Positions 15,925 to 24,502 of a DNA stretch of 64,000 bases are shown in pieces. Location: assembly GCA_001636495.1 (NCBI GenBank), contig KV440964.1:2682666-2746665 (forward strand). The letters run 5' to 3'. The DNA comes from Sutcliffiella horikoshii (GTDB taxonomy: Bacteria > Bacillota > Bacilli > Bacillales > Bacillaceae_I). The position numbers and the translations under genes were made by a program. The notes beneath the pieces were generated by a model. It saw only the letters and a program-made list of their open reading frames with translations. It was not told the origin of the DNA and ran no database searches. Numbering within the stretch: the first letter of the stretch is position 1; the number at the start of each line of letters is the position of its first letter.

Positions 15925-17154
15925 ATGAATCTTTTACAAACGACCATGGAGAAATATGCGGAACTTGCTGTAAAAGTCGGGGTAAACGTCCAAAAGGGGC
16001 AAACACTTATTGTAAACGCTGACATTGCAACAGCACCTTTTGTTCGACTTGTGACAAAGAAGGCATATGAAGCAGGAGCAAAGCTGGTACAAATTGAGTG
16101 GGCGGATGAACAGGTTACAAGAATCCGGTATGACCATGCACCTGATGAATCATTTGAATATTTCCCTACTTGGAGAGCGGAAATGTTTGAAAAAGCATAT
16201 GAAGAAGGAGCTGCTATGCTCGCCATCACGTCTGTTAACCCAGATTTATTGAAGGGTGTGGATGCATCGAAAATTGCCAGCTTGCAGAAGGCCGCAGGCG
16301 AAGCTACCAAAGGCTACAGGAAAATGGTCATGGCCGATAAAATCAGCTGGTCGATAGTAGCCGTCCCATCTAAAGGCTGGTCGGCAAAGGTTTTCCCTGA
16401 CTTAACAGAGCAAGAACAGGAAGAAAAATTATGGGAAGCTATTTTCCATGCAACTAGAGCAAATCTCGAAGACCCTGTCCAAGCCTGGATAGATCACAAA
16501 GAAAAACTAAGTGAGAAAGTGGAGTTTTTGAACAATAAGAAATTCAAATCTCTGCATTATAAGGCAGCAGGAACGGACCTGACCATTGATTTGGCTGAAA
16601 AGCATATATGGATTGGACCGGAAAGTATTAATGAAGATGGAGTTGCTTTTATCGCTAATATGCCGACAGAGGAAGTGTTCACAACCCCTTTGAAGACGGG
16701 TGTGAATGGAACGGTAAGAAGCTCCAAACCGTTAAACTATGGTGGAAACATGATTGATAATTTCTCTATTACCTTTGAAAATGGCAGAATTGTCTCATTT
16801 GAAGCGGAAGAAGGATATGAAACGCTGCAAAAACTGATTGAAACGGATGAGGGATCACATTTTCTGGGAGAAGTGGCATTAGTACCCCATGACTCTCCTA
16901 TTTCAAATACGAATCTTATTTTCTATAATACGTTATTTGATGAAAATGCATCTCATCACTTGGCAATTGGCAATGCCTATTCTTTCGCACTTGAGGGTGG
17001 CAAACAGATGTCAGAAGAAGAACTGGAAGCAGCAGGTGCAAACTCCAGTATCACCCACGTTGATTTCATGATCGGGTCGAGCGACATGGATATCGATGGA
17101 ATTACCCAAGATGGAGAGAGAGTCCCTGTATTCCGTCAAGGAAATTGGGCATAA
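15925..17154 (+). CDS. ampS: M29-family metallo-aminopeptidase
   Basis: A 409-residue thermophilic-aminopeptidase (M29) protein, the usual family length. It trims N-terminal residues from peptides in the cytosol using two metal ions. The metal-ligand pattern is present: Glu in NMPTEEVFT (about residue 250), Glu in FLGEVALV (about 316), His in ASHHLAIGNAY with the conserved Tyr (about 345-352), and the final HVD pair in ITHVDFMIG (about 375). AAGGAGGTAAC gives a strong start. It is a single-gene unit. Confidence 0.92.
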   Translation: MNLLQTTMEKYAELAVKVGVNVQKGQTLIVNADIATAPFVRLVTKKAYEAGAKLVQIEWADEQVTRIRYDHAPDESFEYFPTWRAEMFEKAYEEGAAMLAITSVNPDLLKGVDASKIASLQKAAGEATKGYRKMVMADKISWSIVAVPSKGWSAKVFPDLTEQEQEEKLWEAIFHATRANLEDPVQAWIDHKEKLSEKVEFLNNKKFKSLHYKAAGTDLTIDLAEKHIWIGPESINEDGVAFIANMPTEEVFTTPLKTGVNGTVRSSKPLNYGGNMIDNFSITFENGRIVSFEAEEGYETLQKLIETDEGSHFLGEVALVPHDSPISNTNLIFYNTLFDENASHHLAIGNAYSFALEGGKQMSEEELEAAGANSSITHVDFMIGSSDMDIDGITQDGERVPVFRQGNWA

Positions 17155-17167
17155 TCCACTAAAATAA

Positions 17168-17234
17168 CCCTCCTTAGCCTATACGTAGGACACGTATCAT
17201 GCATAGATTGTATTGTAGTCTACGTGAAGGAGGG
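17168..17234 (+). promoter_or_regulatory. Leader hairpin masking the ribosome binding site of the YjcZ-type gene
   Basis: CCCTCCTT (17168-17175) is the exact complement of AAGGAGGG (17227-17234), the ribosome binding site of the gene at 17241. An inner arm CACGTA (17191-17196) pairs with TACGTG (17221-17226). Between the arms lies a sigma-K-like promoter: AC at 17183-17184, 17 bp, then CATAGATTG from 17202 (consensus CATANNNTA, one mismatch). A transcript starting there would lack the 5' arm, so only read-through RNA would be masked. Confidence 0.4.
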
Positions 17235-17240
17235 AAATAT

Positions 17241-17333
17241 ATGTCAGGTGGAAACTATGGTGGAGGCTTTGCACTGATTGTAGTGCTTTTCATTATCTTG
17301 ATTATCGCAGGTGCCGGTGCGTTAAGATACTAA
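17241..17333 (+). CDS. YjcZ-family small sporulation-associated protein
   Basis: A 30-residue protein: a glycine-rich start (MSGGNYGGGF) and one membrane helix (ALIVVLFIILIIAGAGAL). This is the pattern of the YjcZ family found in many copies in spore-forming Bacillaceae, several expressed during sporulation. AAGGAGGG lies 6 nt before the ATG. The candidate sigma-K promoter and terminator on either side make it a single-gene unit. Confidence 0.85.
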   Translation: MSGGNYGGGFALIVVLFIILIIAGAGALRY

Positions 17334-17347
17334 TTAAACAAAGAGTG

Positions 17348-17378
17348 AATGGTTGGAGTGTTCTTCCAACCATTTTTT
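17348..17378 (+). terminator. Terminator after the YjcZ-type gene
   Basis: AATGGTTGGA pairs with the matching arm ending at 17374, with a 6-nt loop and TTTTTT. Confidence 0.85.
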
Positions 17379-17416
17379 GTTATCCATAATAGGACAAGAT
17401 TAGGGGAGGTCTAAGA

Positions 17417-18640
17417 ATGGCTCAATTACAAGACAAACTAATACTACCTAATGGCGTAGAGATAAAAAACAGGTTTTTTAAAGCTGCAATGAGCGAAGGG
17501 ATGGCGGACAAAAACAATAGTCCGACAGAAAAATTAGTCCGCCTTTATGAAAGATGGGCAGAAAGTGAATCGGGTATTGTAGTGACGGGCAATGTTATGG
17601 TGGATAAAACAGCACTAGGTGAACCTAGAAACGTCGTGGTGGAGAATGAAAAAGATTTAGATTTGTTGAAGAGGTGGGCGAAAGCTGGAACAAAAAATGC
17701 TACACATTTATGGATGCAAATTAATCATCCCGGTAAACAAGTATTCAAAGGAATTGTAAAGGAAGCTGTCGCTCCGTCTCAAGTAGAATTTGAACCAAAA
17801 CTTCAACGCTATTTCCCTGTAGCAAGGGAACTGCAAGAAAAAGAGATACTAGATATAATCCAACGATTTGCCACCACAGCAAAAATCGCAAAGAAAGCAG
17901 GATTTTCAGGGGTTCAACTCCATGGTGCCCATGGCTATCTAATAAGTCAGTTTTTATCCCCTAGACATAACAAAAGAACAGACCAATGGGGCGGTTCCCT
18001 TGAAAATAGGATGAGATTTCTTTTGGAAATATATAAAAGAGTTAGAGATGAAGTAGGTCATTCTTTCCCGATAGGAGTTAAACTTAATTCTGCAGACTTT
18101 ATGAAAGCTGGTTTTTCAGAGGAAGAAGCTCTGCAGGTAATAAAAACATTGGATCAATTGGGGATAGACTTGATTGAAATTTCAGGGGGATCCTATGAAA
18201 GTCCCAATATGACAGGACTGAATGTCAAAGAGAGCACCAAAAAAAGGGAAGCTTACTTTCTTGAATTTGCAACAGAAGCTAGGAAAATTTCACAAGCACC
18301 ACTTGTTGTCACCGGTGGATTCAGGACGTTAAGTGGAATGCAGGAAGCAATCCTTGAAGGAGCAACGTCAATGATAGGATTAGCTCGCCCAATGGCCGTT
18401 TATCCTCATCTTCCTAAAGAAATGCTAGAAGGAAAACGGGAATCTATAGAACTAAAACCAAGAAAGACAGGGATAAAATTAATAGATCAAACTGCCATGT
18501 TAGAATTGACATGGTATAGCAATCAGTTAGAGCGAATAGGAAAAGGAAAGGACACAAAAGCAAGCTTATCCCCAAAGGTAGCACTAATCCAAACCCTTTG
18601 GAAAAATGGATTAGATGTTTTTCAAATGAGAAGAGTATAA
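17417..18640 (+). CDS. Old-yellow-enzyme-family NADH:flavin oxidoreductase
   Basis: A 407-residue TIM-barrel FMN protein without the C-terminal FAD/NAD domain of 2,4-dienoyl-CoA reductase. Family marks are NGVEIKNRFFKAAMSE at the first strand, the QLHGAHGYLISQFLSP catalytic loop with RTDQWGGSLENR directly after it, and LVVTGGFRT with GATSMIGLARP at the phosphate-binding end. It would reduce an activated double bond with NAD(P)H; the substrate is unknown. GGGGAGG precedes the ATG. It lies just upstream of an M20 hydrolase and a luciferase-like enzyme but has its own terminator. Confidence 0.88.
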   Translation: MAQLQDKLILPNGVEIKNRFFKAAMSEGMADKNNSPTEKLVRLYERWAESESGIVVTGNVMVDKTALGEPRNVVVENEKDLDLLKRWAKAGTKNATHLWMQINHPGKQVFKGIVKEAVAPSQVEFEPKLQRYFPVARELQEKEILDIIQRFATTAKIAKKAGFSGVQLHGAHGYLISQFLSPRHNKRTDQWGGSLENRMRFLLEIYKRVRDEVGHSFPIGVKLNSADFMKAGFSEEEALQVIKTLDQLGIDLIEISGGSYESPNMTGLNVKESTKKREAYFLEFATEARKISQAPLVVTGGFRTLSGMQEAILEGATSMIGLARPMAVYPHLPKEMLEGKRESIELKPRKTGIKLIDQTAMLELTWYSNQLERIGKGKDTKASLSPKVALIQTLWKNGLDVFQMRRV

Positions 18641-18685
18641 GCTTCGGGAGTTTCCATTAAGTTGGGAGCTCCCAAAGCTTTTTTA
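18639..18685 (+). terminator. Terminator after the OYE-type gene
   Basis: AAGCTT-C-GGGAG pairs with CTCCC-A-AAGCTT, followed by TTTTT. The stem starts inside the stop codon. Confidence 0.8.
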
Positions 18686-18767
18686 TAGGCAAATTATTAT
18701 TATTTAAAGAAACTTCATGTTACGATATTTCCATTCACTAAATAAATAGTGCGAAGGGGAAAAATAA

Positions 18768-19937
18768 ATGAAACAAAACATAACAGATTTCCTTGATTCA
18801 TATAAGAATGATTTTTTTGAAATTAGTACATATATTGGAGAAAACCCAGAACTTGGTCATGAGGAGTTTAAATCGTCCAAGATCCTTGCTGACAAACTTT
18901 TAGAACATGGATTTCATGTTGAGCTAGGGATTTGTGAGCTGCCAACAGCTTTTGAGGCGGTATTTGACAGTGGGAAACCCGGTCCAACTATTGGATTCAT
19001 GTGTGAATATGACGCACTGCCTGAGATAGGACATGCATGTGGCCATAATCTAATTGGCACGATGGGCATTGCAGCTGGTATTGCCACAAGTAAAGTATTG
19101 CAAGAGACTGGAGGCAAAGTTATCGTCTATGGTACTCCTGCAGAAGAGACCAAGGGCGGAAAGGTAACAATGGCTGAGCAGGGGGTATTTGACAAATTGG
19201 ATGTAGCCATGATGGTCCACCCATTGCATTCCTATGTGAAGAGTGGCACTTCGCTTGCCATGGATGCGGTTCAGTTTGAATTCTTCGGTAAACCTGCGCA
19301 TGCAGCGGCTAATCCGGAAAAAGGGATTAATGCATTGGATGCCGTAATTCAAACCTTTAACGGTATCAACGCCCTTAGGCAACATGTTACCTCGGATACG
19401 CGTATTCATGGCATTATTCCTGAGGGTGGAAAAGCTGCCAATGTGGTGCCAGATTATGCTGTTGCTCAATTTTACGTCCGTGCCAAAACACGCAGTTACG
19501 TGAATGAATTGGTAGAAAAAGTGAAATCTATAGCAGAAGGCGCAGCACTGATGACTGGAGCTTCCATGAAAATGTTCAACTATGAATTATCCTACGATAA
19601 CATGGTTACCAATGAAACACTGTCTGATATCTTTACAGAACAGCTGATATCACTTGGAGTGGACTCCGGAGAGATTGTTGAAAATAGAGACGGATCTGGT
19701 TCATTGGATATGGGAAATGTAAGTCTAGTTGTTCCGTCGATCCATCCATATATTAAAATCTGTAATGAGTTATATAGTTGCCATACAACAGAATTTCGGG
19801 ATGCAGCTCTCAGCCACCAAGGAAAAGAAGCAATGATCCTTGGAGCAAAAGCGATGGCAACTACCGCTTATGAACTTTTAACTAATCAAGAGCAACTTGT
19901 GAAAATTAAAGAGGAGTTCGACAAAGCTCCTAAGTAA
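18768..19937 (+). CDS. M20D-family amidohydrolase/peptidase
   Basis: A 389-residue M20 metallo-hydrolase, the usual length. The two-metal site is visible: EYDALPEIGHACGHN (about residues 82-96, Cys and His ligands), AEETKGGK (about 127), and MVHPLHS with a later PYIKICNELYSCHTTEF. The lid domain lies about 165-275. The relatives AbgB and amide hydrolases remove N-acyl or p-aminobenzoyl groups from amino acids; the substrate here is not known. GAAGGGG precedes the ATG. The luciferase-like gene follows after 31 nt with no terminator, so the two probably form an operon. Confidence 0.88.
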   Translation: MKQNITDFLDSYKNDFFEISTYIGENPELGHEEFKSSKILADKLLEHGFHVELGICELPTAFEAVFDSGKPGPTIGFMCEYDALPEIGHACGHNLIGTMGIAAGIATSKVLQETGGKVIVYGTPAEETKGGKVTMAEQGVFDKLDVAMMVHPLHSYVKSGTSLAMDAVQFEFFGKPAHAAANPEKGINALDAVIQTFNGINALRQHVTSDTRIHGIIPEGGKAANVVPDYAVAQFYVRAKTRSYVNELVEKVKSIAEGAALMTGASMKMFNYELSYDNMVTNETLSDIFTEQLISLGVDSGEIVENRDGSGSLDMGNVSLVVPSIHPYIKICNELYSCHTTEFRDAALSHQGKEAMILGAKAMATTAYELLTNQEQLVKIKEEFDKAPK

Positions 19938-19968
19938 CTTGTTTTTTTCAAAAAAAGGAGAATGATTG

Positions 19969-20973
19969 ATGACAACTATAGATAGCCAGATACCATTATC
20001 CGTTTTGGACTTGGCACCCATTGTAGAAGGAAGTAATGCTCGAGCATCTTTTATGAATAGTGTAGAACTTGCAAGACATGTGGAAAGTTTGGGATATACC
20101 CGTTATTGGCTTGCAGAGCACCATAATATGAGAGGAATCGCAAGCTCTGCTACTTCTGTCGTGATTGGGCATATCGCGGGAGCAACTAAGACGATAAGGG
20201 TGGGGTCAGGCGGCATTATGCTTCCAAATCATGCCCCGCTTGTCATAGCAGAACAATTTGGTACGTTAGAATCCTTATATCCTGGCAGAATTGACCTTGG
20301 GCTCGGACGGGCACCTGGAAGTGACCAACTGACAGCTGCGGCACTCAGGAGAGAACGCAGGAGCGGGGGAGAGGATTTTCCTAACCAACTGGCTGAATTA
20401 CAAGCCTATTTCCACCCTGATGGGACAACAAGAGTAAAAGCAGTACCCGGCGAAGGCTTGCATGTTCCTATTTGGTTGCTAGGTTCAAGCGGCTTTAGCG
20501 CAAAGCTTTCTGCAGAACAAGGTTTACCTTTTGCTTTTGCCAGCCATTTCTCACCAGACTATACGCTGCCTGCACTACAAATCTATCGTAGTTCTTTCAA
20601 GCCTTCTGAGCAATTGGAGAAGCCGTATGCCATGATTGGTGTGAACGTGATTGCTGCAGATAGTGATGAGGAAGCGGAATATTTAGCTACGTCGATTCAG
20701 CAACAGTTCCTTAATTTAATCCGTGGCAACCCAGGCCAGCTGAAGCCACCAGTGGAAGATATGGACACACTATGGAGTGCGTATGAAAAGAATATCGTAG
20801 CCCAGCAGTTGAAATATACGGTAACGGGGAATGCGGAAACAGTTAGGAAAAAGCTTGAAGCGATAGTGGAAGAGACCCAAGCAGATGAACTAATTGTAAA
20901 CACCCATGTGTATGATCAACAAGCAAGGTTAAAATCATATCAGATCCTGGCAGATACTTGGTTTGGACAATAA
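19969..20973 (+). CDS. Luciferase-like flavin-dependent monooxygenase (LLM class)
   Basis: A 334-residue TIM-barrel flavoprotein of the bacterial luciferase family. Marks are LSVLDLAPI at the start, [39 protein letters not shown], and [14 protein letters not shown]. It uses reduced flavin and oxygen on an unknown small substrate. AAAGGAG lies 8 nt before the ATG at 19969; the in-frame TTG one codon earlier is less likely. It is second in a probable operon with the M20 hydrolase, which hints at a shared degradation pathway. Confidence 0.88.
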   Translation: MTTIDSQIPLSVLDLAPIVEGSNARASFMNSVELARHVESLGYTRYWLAEHHNMRGIASSATSVVIGHIAGATKTIRVGSGGIMLPNHAPLVIAEQFGTLESLYPGRIDLGLGRAPGSDQLTAAALRRERRSGGEDFPNQLAELQAYFHPDGTTRVKAVPGEGLHVPIWLLGSSGFSAKLSAEQGLPFAFASHFSPDYTLPALQIYRSSFKPSEQLEKPYAMIGVNVIAADSDEEAEYLATSIQQQFLNLIRGNPGQLKPPVEDMDTLWSAYEKNIVAQQLKYTVTGNAETVRKKLEAIVEETQADELIVNTHVYDQQARLKSYQILADTWFGQ

Positions 20974-20996
20974 AAGCAAGATATTTAGATACTTTG

Positions 20997-21028
20997 ACCT
21001 CTACTTTTAGGAGTAGGGGTTTTTGTTT
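20997..21028 (+). terminator. Terminator after the LLM oxidoreductase
   Basis: ACCTCTACT pairs with AGTAGGGGT with one G-U pair, with a short loop and TTTTTGTTTTG tail. Confidence 0.75.
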
Positions 21029-21079
21029 TGTTTATTTGGAAACAAGTTTAGTATTAGCGGTAACTTATAAAGTTTGGAA

Positions 21080-21331
21080 TGAAGACCTCCTCTTATTAAA
21101 ATCTCAGAAACAGAGGTCTTCATACCGTTTATGAGGACTTCTCTCGGCTGATAACAACTTCCTTGAGGTCTTCATACCGTTTATGAGGACTTCTCTCAGC
21201 TAAAAACAGCTTCCCTGAGGTCTTCATACCGTTTATGAGGACTTCTCTCAGCCAGAAACCGCTTCCCCGAGGTCTTCATACCGTTTATGAGGACTTTTCT
21301 CGGCTGAAAACAGCTTCCCTGAGGTCTTCAT
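21080..21331. repeat. 52-bp tandem repeat array (four full copies plus a partial)
   Basis: Copies start at 21113, 21165, 21217 and 21269, each exactly 52 bp, with a truncated fifth at 21321. The first 29 bases of every full copy are identical. They contain a small hairpin (GTCTTCAT and ATGAGGAC around ACCGTTT). The last 19 bases vary at a few positions but stay similar and can form a second small hairpin. A reversed copy of the first ten bases (TGAAGACCTC, 21080-21089) precedes the array and pairs perfectly with 21113-21122. No reading frame runs through. The interval 21029-21437 holds no other feature. Confidence 0.9.
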
Positions 21332-21437
21332 GAAGGCCTAGCTGGTTATTCCAAGAAACGGATGAATCTTTTTCCTTTAACCAATATGGAAATTCATGTA
21401 TCCTAAAACTAAGAGACAAGAGAAGGTGGGGGCTTCA

Positions 21438-23417
21438 ATGAAAAAGGTGTTTTTTGTAATAATCATTTTGTTAATACTAGCAGGGTGTCAAAAAGAACCT
21501 GTCAATCCTTATGATGTTTTAAACAGCTACATAACCACATGGGAGGAACAAAATTTCTCAAACATGTACGAGGAATATCTCCAAGCTGAATCAAAAGAAA
21601 ACGTACCTCAACAAGTTTTTGAAGAAAAATATAAAGAAGTTTATGAGCTTTTTGAAATGGAAAACTTAAAAGTAGAAGTGTTGGATCAAGAGGTAGAATA
21701 GGAAGATCAGGAATCCGTCAGCACCCCTGGCAAAATCACTTATGACACTTTTGCTAGAAAGATAGATTACGAAGTTAACTTCGTAATGGATAAAGCGCTT
21801 AATGAAGAGGAAAACGAGCAATGGTATATTCAATGGGATCCAAGCTTTATATTTCCTGATTATGAATTAACAGATGAATTTGAAATAGAGTACACCAAAG
21901 CCACTCGTGGAGAGATTTTAGACAGCAAAGGGAACAAGCTTGCTGCGAATGAAGAAGTGATGAATCTACAAATTGTACCAGGTGAGTTTAATGCAGAAAG
22001 AGATTTAACAAAACTTGCTGAGATGATTGATATGTCAGAGGAAAACATTACAAGTCTTTATACAATAAGCTGGGCACAGCCTCATTATGCCATGCCTATC
22101 AAAGACTTTCGAGAAGGCGAGAGGGACCTCGTTTTAGAATTAATAGAAATAGAAGGAGTTACAAATGGAAGATCGATGGAACGTGTTTATCCATTTGCAG
22201 AAGCAACAGCTCATTTAATAGGCTATATAGATGAGGTTACTGCGCAGGATTTAGAAGATTATGAAGGGTATGAACAGGGTGATAGATTAGGTGTCACCGG
22301 GATTGAAGGGTTGTATGAAAAGGAATTAAAAGGCAAGAAAGGCTTAGAAGTTACCCAGATTAAAGGAGACGGCACTGAAAAGACAATAGCGAGAACAGAG
22401 CCAGAGCGTGGTAAAGATATTACCTTGACAATTGATGCCAACATGCAACAGAAATTGTATGATGTCATGAAAGATGATGCAGGGCATGCAGCTACCATTG
22501 ACCCTAGTACCGGAAAGGTGTTAAGTCTTGTGAGTACGCCGGCATATGATCCAAACACTGTTACTATGGGAACTTCACTGAGCAAGAAAAAGAGGTTGGA
22601 TGAATTAAAGGAAGCAGGGATTAATGCGAGTGAAAATCGTTTCCGTAGTACGTATTCCCCTGGCTCCACAATGAAACTTCTTACTTCAATAATCGGCCTT
22701 GAAAGCGGTAAGCTTGACCCGAACCACCAATATGATATACCTGACAAGCAATGGGATATCGGAGGCAGTAAAGTAACTAGAGTTTATGAAGACGACAAGA
22801 AAGTGAATCTAGTAAGTGGATTAAACAATTCAGACAATATTTATTTTGCTAAAGCCGCAATCGACATTGGAATAGAGGAATTTGAAGAGGGATTGACGAA
22901 ATTAGGTATTGGGGAAGAACTTCCTTTCGCTTATCCACCAGTAACCGACTCTCAAATTTCCAACTCTGGATCCTTTGGCGATGAGGTACTATTGGCCCAC
23001 ACCGCATATGGTCAAGGAGAGGTCTTGATGAATATTGTACACCTTGCAAGCATTTATGGAGGAATAGTGAATGACGGATCGATGATGAAGCCGTTATTGC
23101 TTGAGGAGGAATCATCTGAAGTGTGGAAGGATATTGTCTCACCTGAAAATGCTAAACTCCTACAAGACGATCTTAGAAAAACTGTTACAGAAGGAAAATC
23201 TAGTGTTGCTAATCTACCTGGTCGTGAAATTGCAGGGAAGACAGGTACTGCTGAGATTAATAAAGAAGAAAGATTGGAAAACGGATTATGGGTTTCTTAC
23301 GATCAAAAGGATCCTTCATTATTGACGGCAATGTTGATTGAGGATGTAATAGACAGAGGTGGTAGCAGGTACACAATAGAATTAACGAACAAGTTTTACC
23401 AGGCTCTTTCAAACTAA
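21438..23417 (+). pseudogene. pbpC: Class B penicillin-binding protein (PBP3/MecA type) interrupted by one amber codon
   Basis: 660 codons in one frame, matching B. subtilis PbpC (668). An N-terminal lipobox (ILAGCQKE) and a MecA-type NTF2-like domain come first. A TAG stands at 21699-21701 (codon 88). The same frame then continues to the end: WDPSFIF, a dimerisation domain, and a transpeptidase domain with SPGSTMK, SDN and KTGTAE. All transpeptidase motifs are intact, so the break is recent, or read through, or a sequencing error. The separate products would be an 87-residue lipoprotein and an unanchored transpeptidase from the ATG at 21786, which has no strong ribosome binding site. AGAAGGTGGGGG precedes the first ATG. 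Confidence 0.8.
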
Positions 23418-23435
23418 ATAGGGCGGGTGTTGTAG

Positions 23436-23708
23436 ATGGAAAGTTTTATTGGTGTATCTAAGAGTAAAAAACAAGATATCGTCACCAAGGTTATCAATGA
23501 ATGGGATCCGATGGACCTTCTTGCAATGGGAGCGGGGGAAGATAGGTACCAAATTGAAATTGATAAAATTGTAGATGCGCTAGATCAAATTAACTCGGTA
23601 GACGAATTAGCAGTGTGTATCAAACAATACATGGACGCTTCTTTTTCAACCGACTTACCCTCTATAACATGCTTGCAAGTAGCGGTGTTAATCTGGGAAG
23701 AAAAATAA
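23436..23708 (+). CDS. DUF1871-family protein (YugE-like)
   Basis: A 90-residue cytoplasmic helical protein. VINEWDPMDLLAMGAGEDRYQIEIDKIV matches the DUF1871 pattern typified by B. subtilis YugE (NEWDP..LL....ED.Y..EI). Function unknown; the family fold is a small helical bundle. It starts 19 nt after the broken pbpC, with a weak GGGCGGGTG site, so it is probably read from the pbpC transcript, and it ends at a shared terminator. Confidence 0.75.
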   Translation: MESFIGVSKSKKQDIVTKVINEWDPMDLLAMGAGEDRYQIEIDKIVDALDQINSVDELAVCIKQYMDASFSTDLPSITCLQVAVLIWEEK

Positions 23709-23716
23709 GACTAAAC

Positions 23717-23753
23717 AAAAAGGGAATTGCCACTGTGTGGCAATTCCCTTTTC
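23717..23753. terminator. Bidirectional terminator between the DUF1871 gene and yceI
   Basis: GGGAATTGCCAC pairs perfectly with GTGGCAATTCCC around a 3-nt loop, with A and T tracts on both sides. Confidence 0.9.
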
Positions 23754-23759
23754 TTCAAT

Positions 23760-24290
23760 TTATCCCTTAGCAGCTTGTAATTGCAAGGCTATCTTAATTT
23801 GGTCCCCAACGAGTACGCCACCGGCTTCTAGTGGAGCATTCCATGTCAGACCGTAGTCACTGCGCTTGATTTTGCCTTCTACTGCAAAACCTGCTTTTTC
23901 ATTTCCCCAAGGATCTTGACCAGTACCTTCAAAAACAACAGAGAACGTTTCTGATTTCGTCGTACCACGTAGTGTTAGATTTCCTGTTACTTTATATTCG
24001 TTGTCGTCTGTTTTTTCAATGCTTGTAGCTTTAAATGTCATTTTCGGATGGTTATCCACGTCGAAGAAGTCTGCAGAGCGAAGGTGAGCATCACGATCAC
24101 TGCTGCGTGTATCGATACTTGCAACATCCACTGAAAACTCAATATCAGCAGTTGTTAAATCTGTAGGATCCGCTACAATCGTTGCATCATATTCATGAAA
24201 TCCGCCTTTTACTGTAGCAAACATCATATGCTTTACCGAAAAATCCACTGTACTGTGTGATTTGTCTACATTCCAAACTGTTTTAGCCAT
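23760..24290 (-). CDS. YceI-family isoprenoid-binding lipocalin-like protein
   Basis: A 176-residue YceI protein without a signal peptide, hence cytoplasmic. It begins with WNVDKSHSTVDFSVKHM, the diagnostic YceI start. VDVASIDTRSSDRDAHLRSADFFDV, then TGNLTLRGTTK, and KIKRSDYGL are the other family blocks. The fold is a beta barrel that in relatives binds polyisoprenoid or quinone-type lipids. AGGAGG precedes the ATG. The promoter is near-consensus and is followed by an MhqR-like palindrome, so quinone or electrophile stress is the probable inducer. Confidence 0.9.
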   Translation of the reverse strand: MAKTVWNVDKSHSTVDFSVKHMMFATVKGGFHEYDATIVADPTDLTTADIEFSVDVASIDTRSSDRDAHLRSADFFDVDNHPKMTFKATSIEKTDDNEYKVTGNLTLRGTTKSETFSVVFEGTGQDPWGNEKAGFAVEGKIKRSDYGLTWNAPLEAGGVLVGDQIKIALQLQAAKG

Positions 24291-24325
24291 AATAATATTC
24301 CTCCTAAATTCCCTTTTGGTAAAAT

Positions 24326-24358
24326 ATCTTTAATTCAAGATTTATAACTTCAAGATAA
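24326..24358 (-). promoter_or_regulatory. MhqR-like operator of yceI
   Basis: TATCTTTAATTCAAGATT (24326-24343, plus strand) matches the B. subtilis MhqR consensus TATCTCGAATTCGAGATA at 14 of 18 positions. A second half-site TTCAAGATA lies at 24350-24358. Both sit at or just after the predicted transcription start, a repressor position. Confidence 0.5.
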
Positions 24359-24359
24359 A

Positions 24360-24388
24360 TTATATGCTCGGTATGAAAAATTGTCAAC
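24360..24388 (-). promoter_or_regulatory. Sigma-A promoter of yceI
   Basis: On the minus strand, TTGACA (complement of 24383-24388), a 17-bp spacer and TATAAT (complement of 24360-24365) are both perfect hexamers. Confidence 0.8.
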
Positions 24389-24502
24389 TACTATTTTTTC
24401 CTATAATTTACTCTGTTTTAAAAATATGAGATGCAACTCGTGACAAGGGAATATTCTTATGATATGTTGCAAGAAACAATGATGAATGAAAGGGGTGTAG
24501 CT

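Noticed and set aside
21080-21331. CRISPR array
   Set aside because: The regular 52-bp period looks CRISPR-like, but the variable parts are near-identical to each other rather than unique spacers, and no cas gene is in the window.
21786-23417. Separate functional penicillin-binding protein starting at 21786
   Set aside because: It is in the same frame as the upstream lipoprotein part, lacks a membrane anchor and a good ribosome binding site, and the domain order shows one broken gene.
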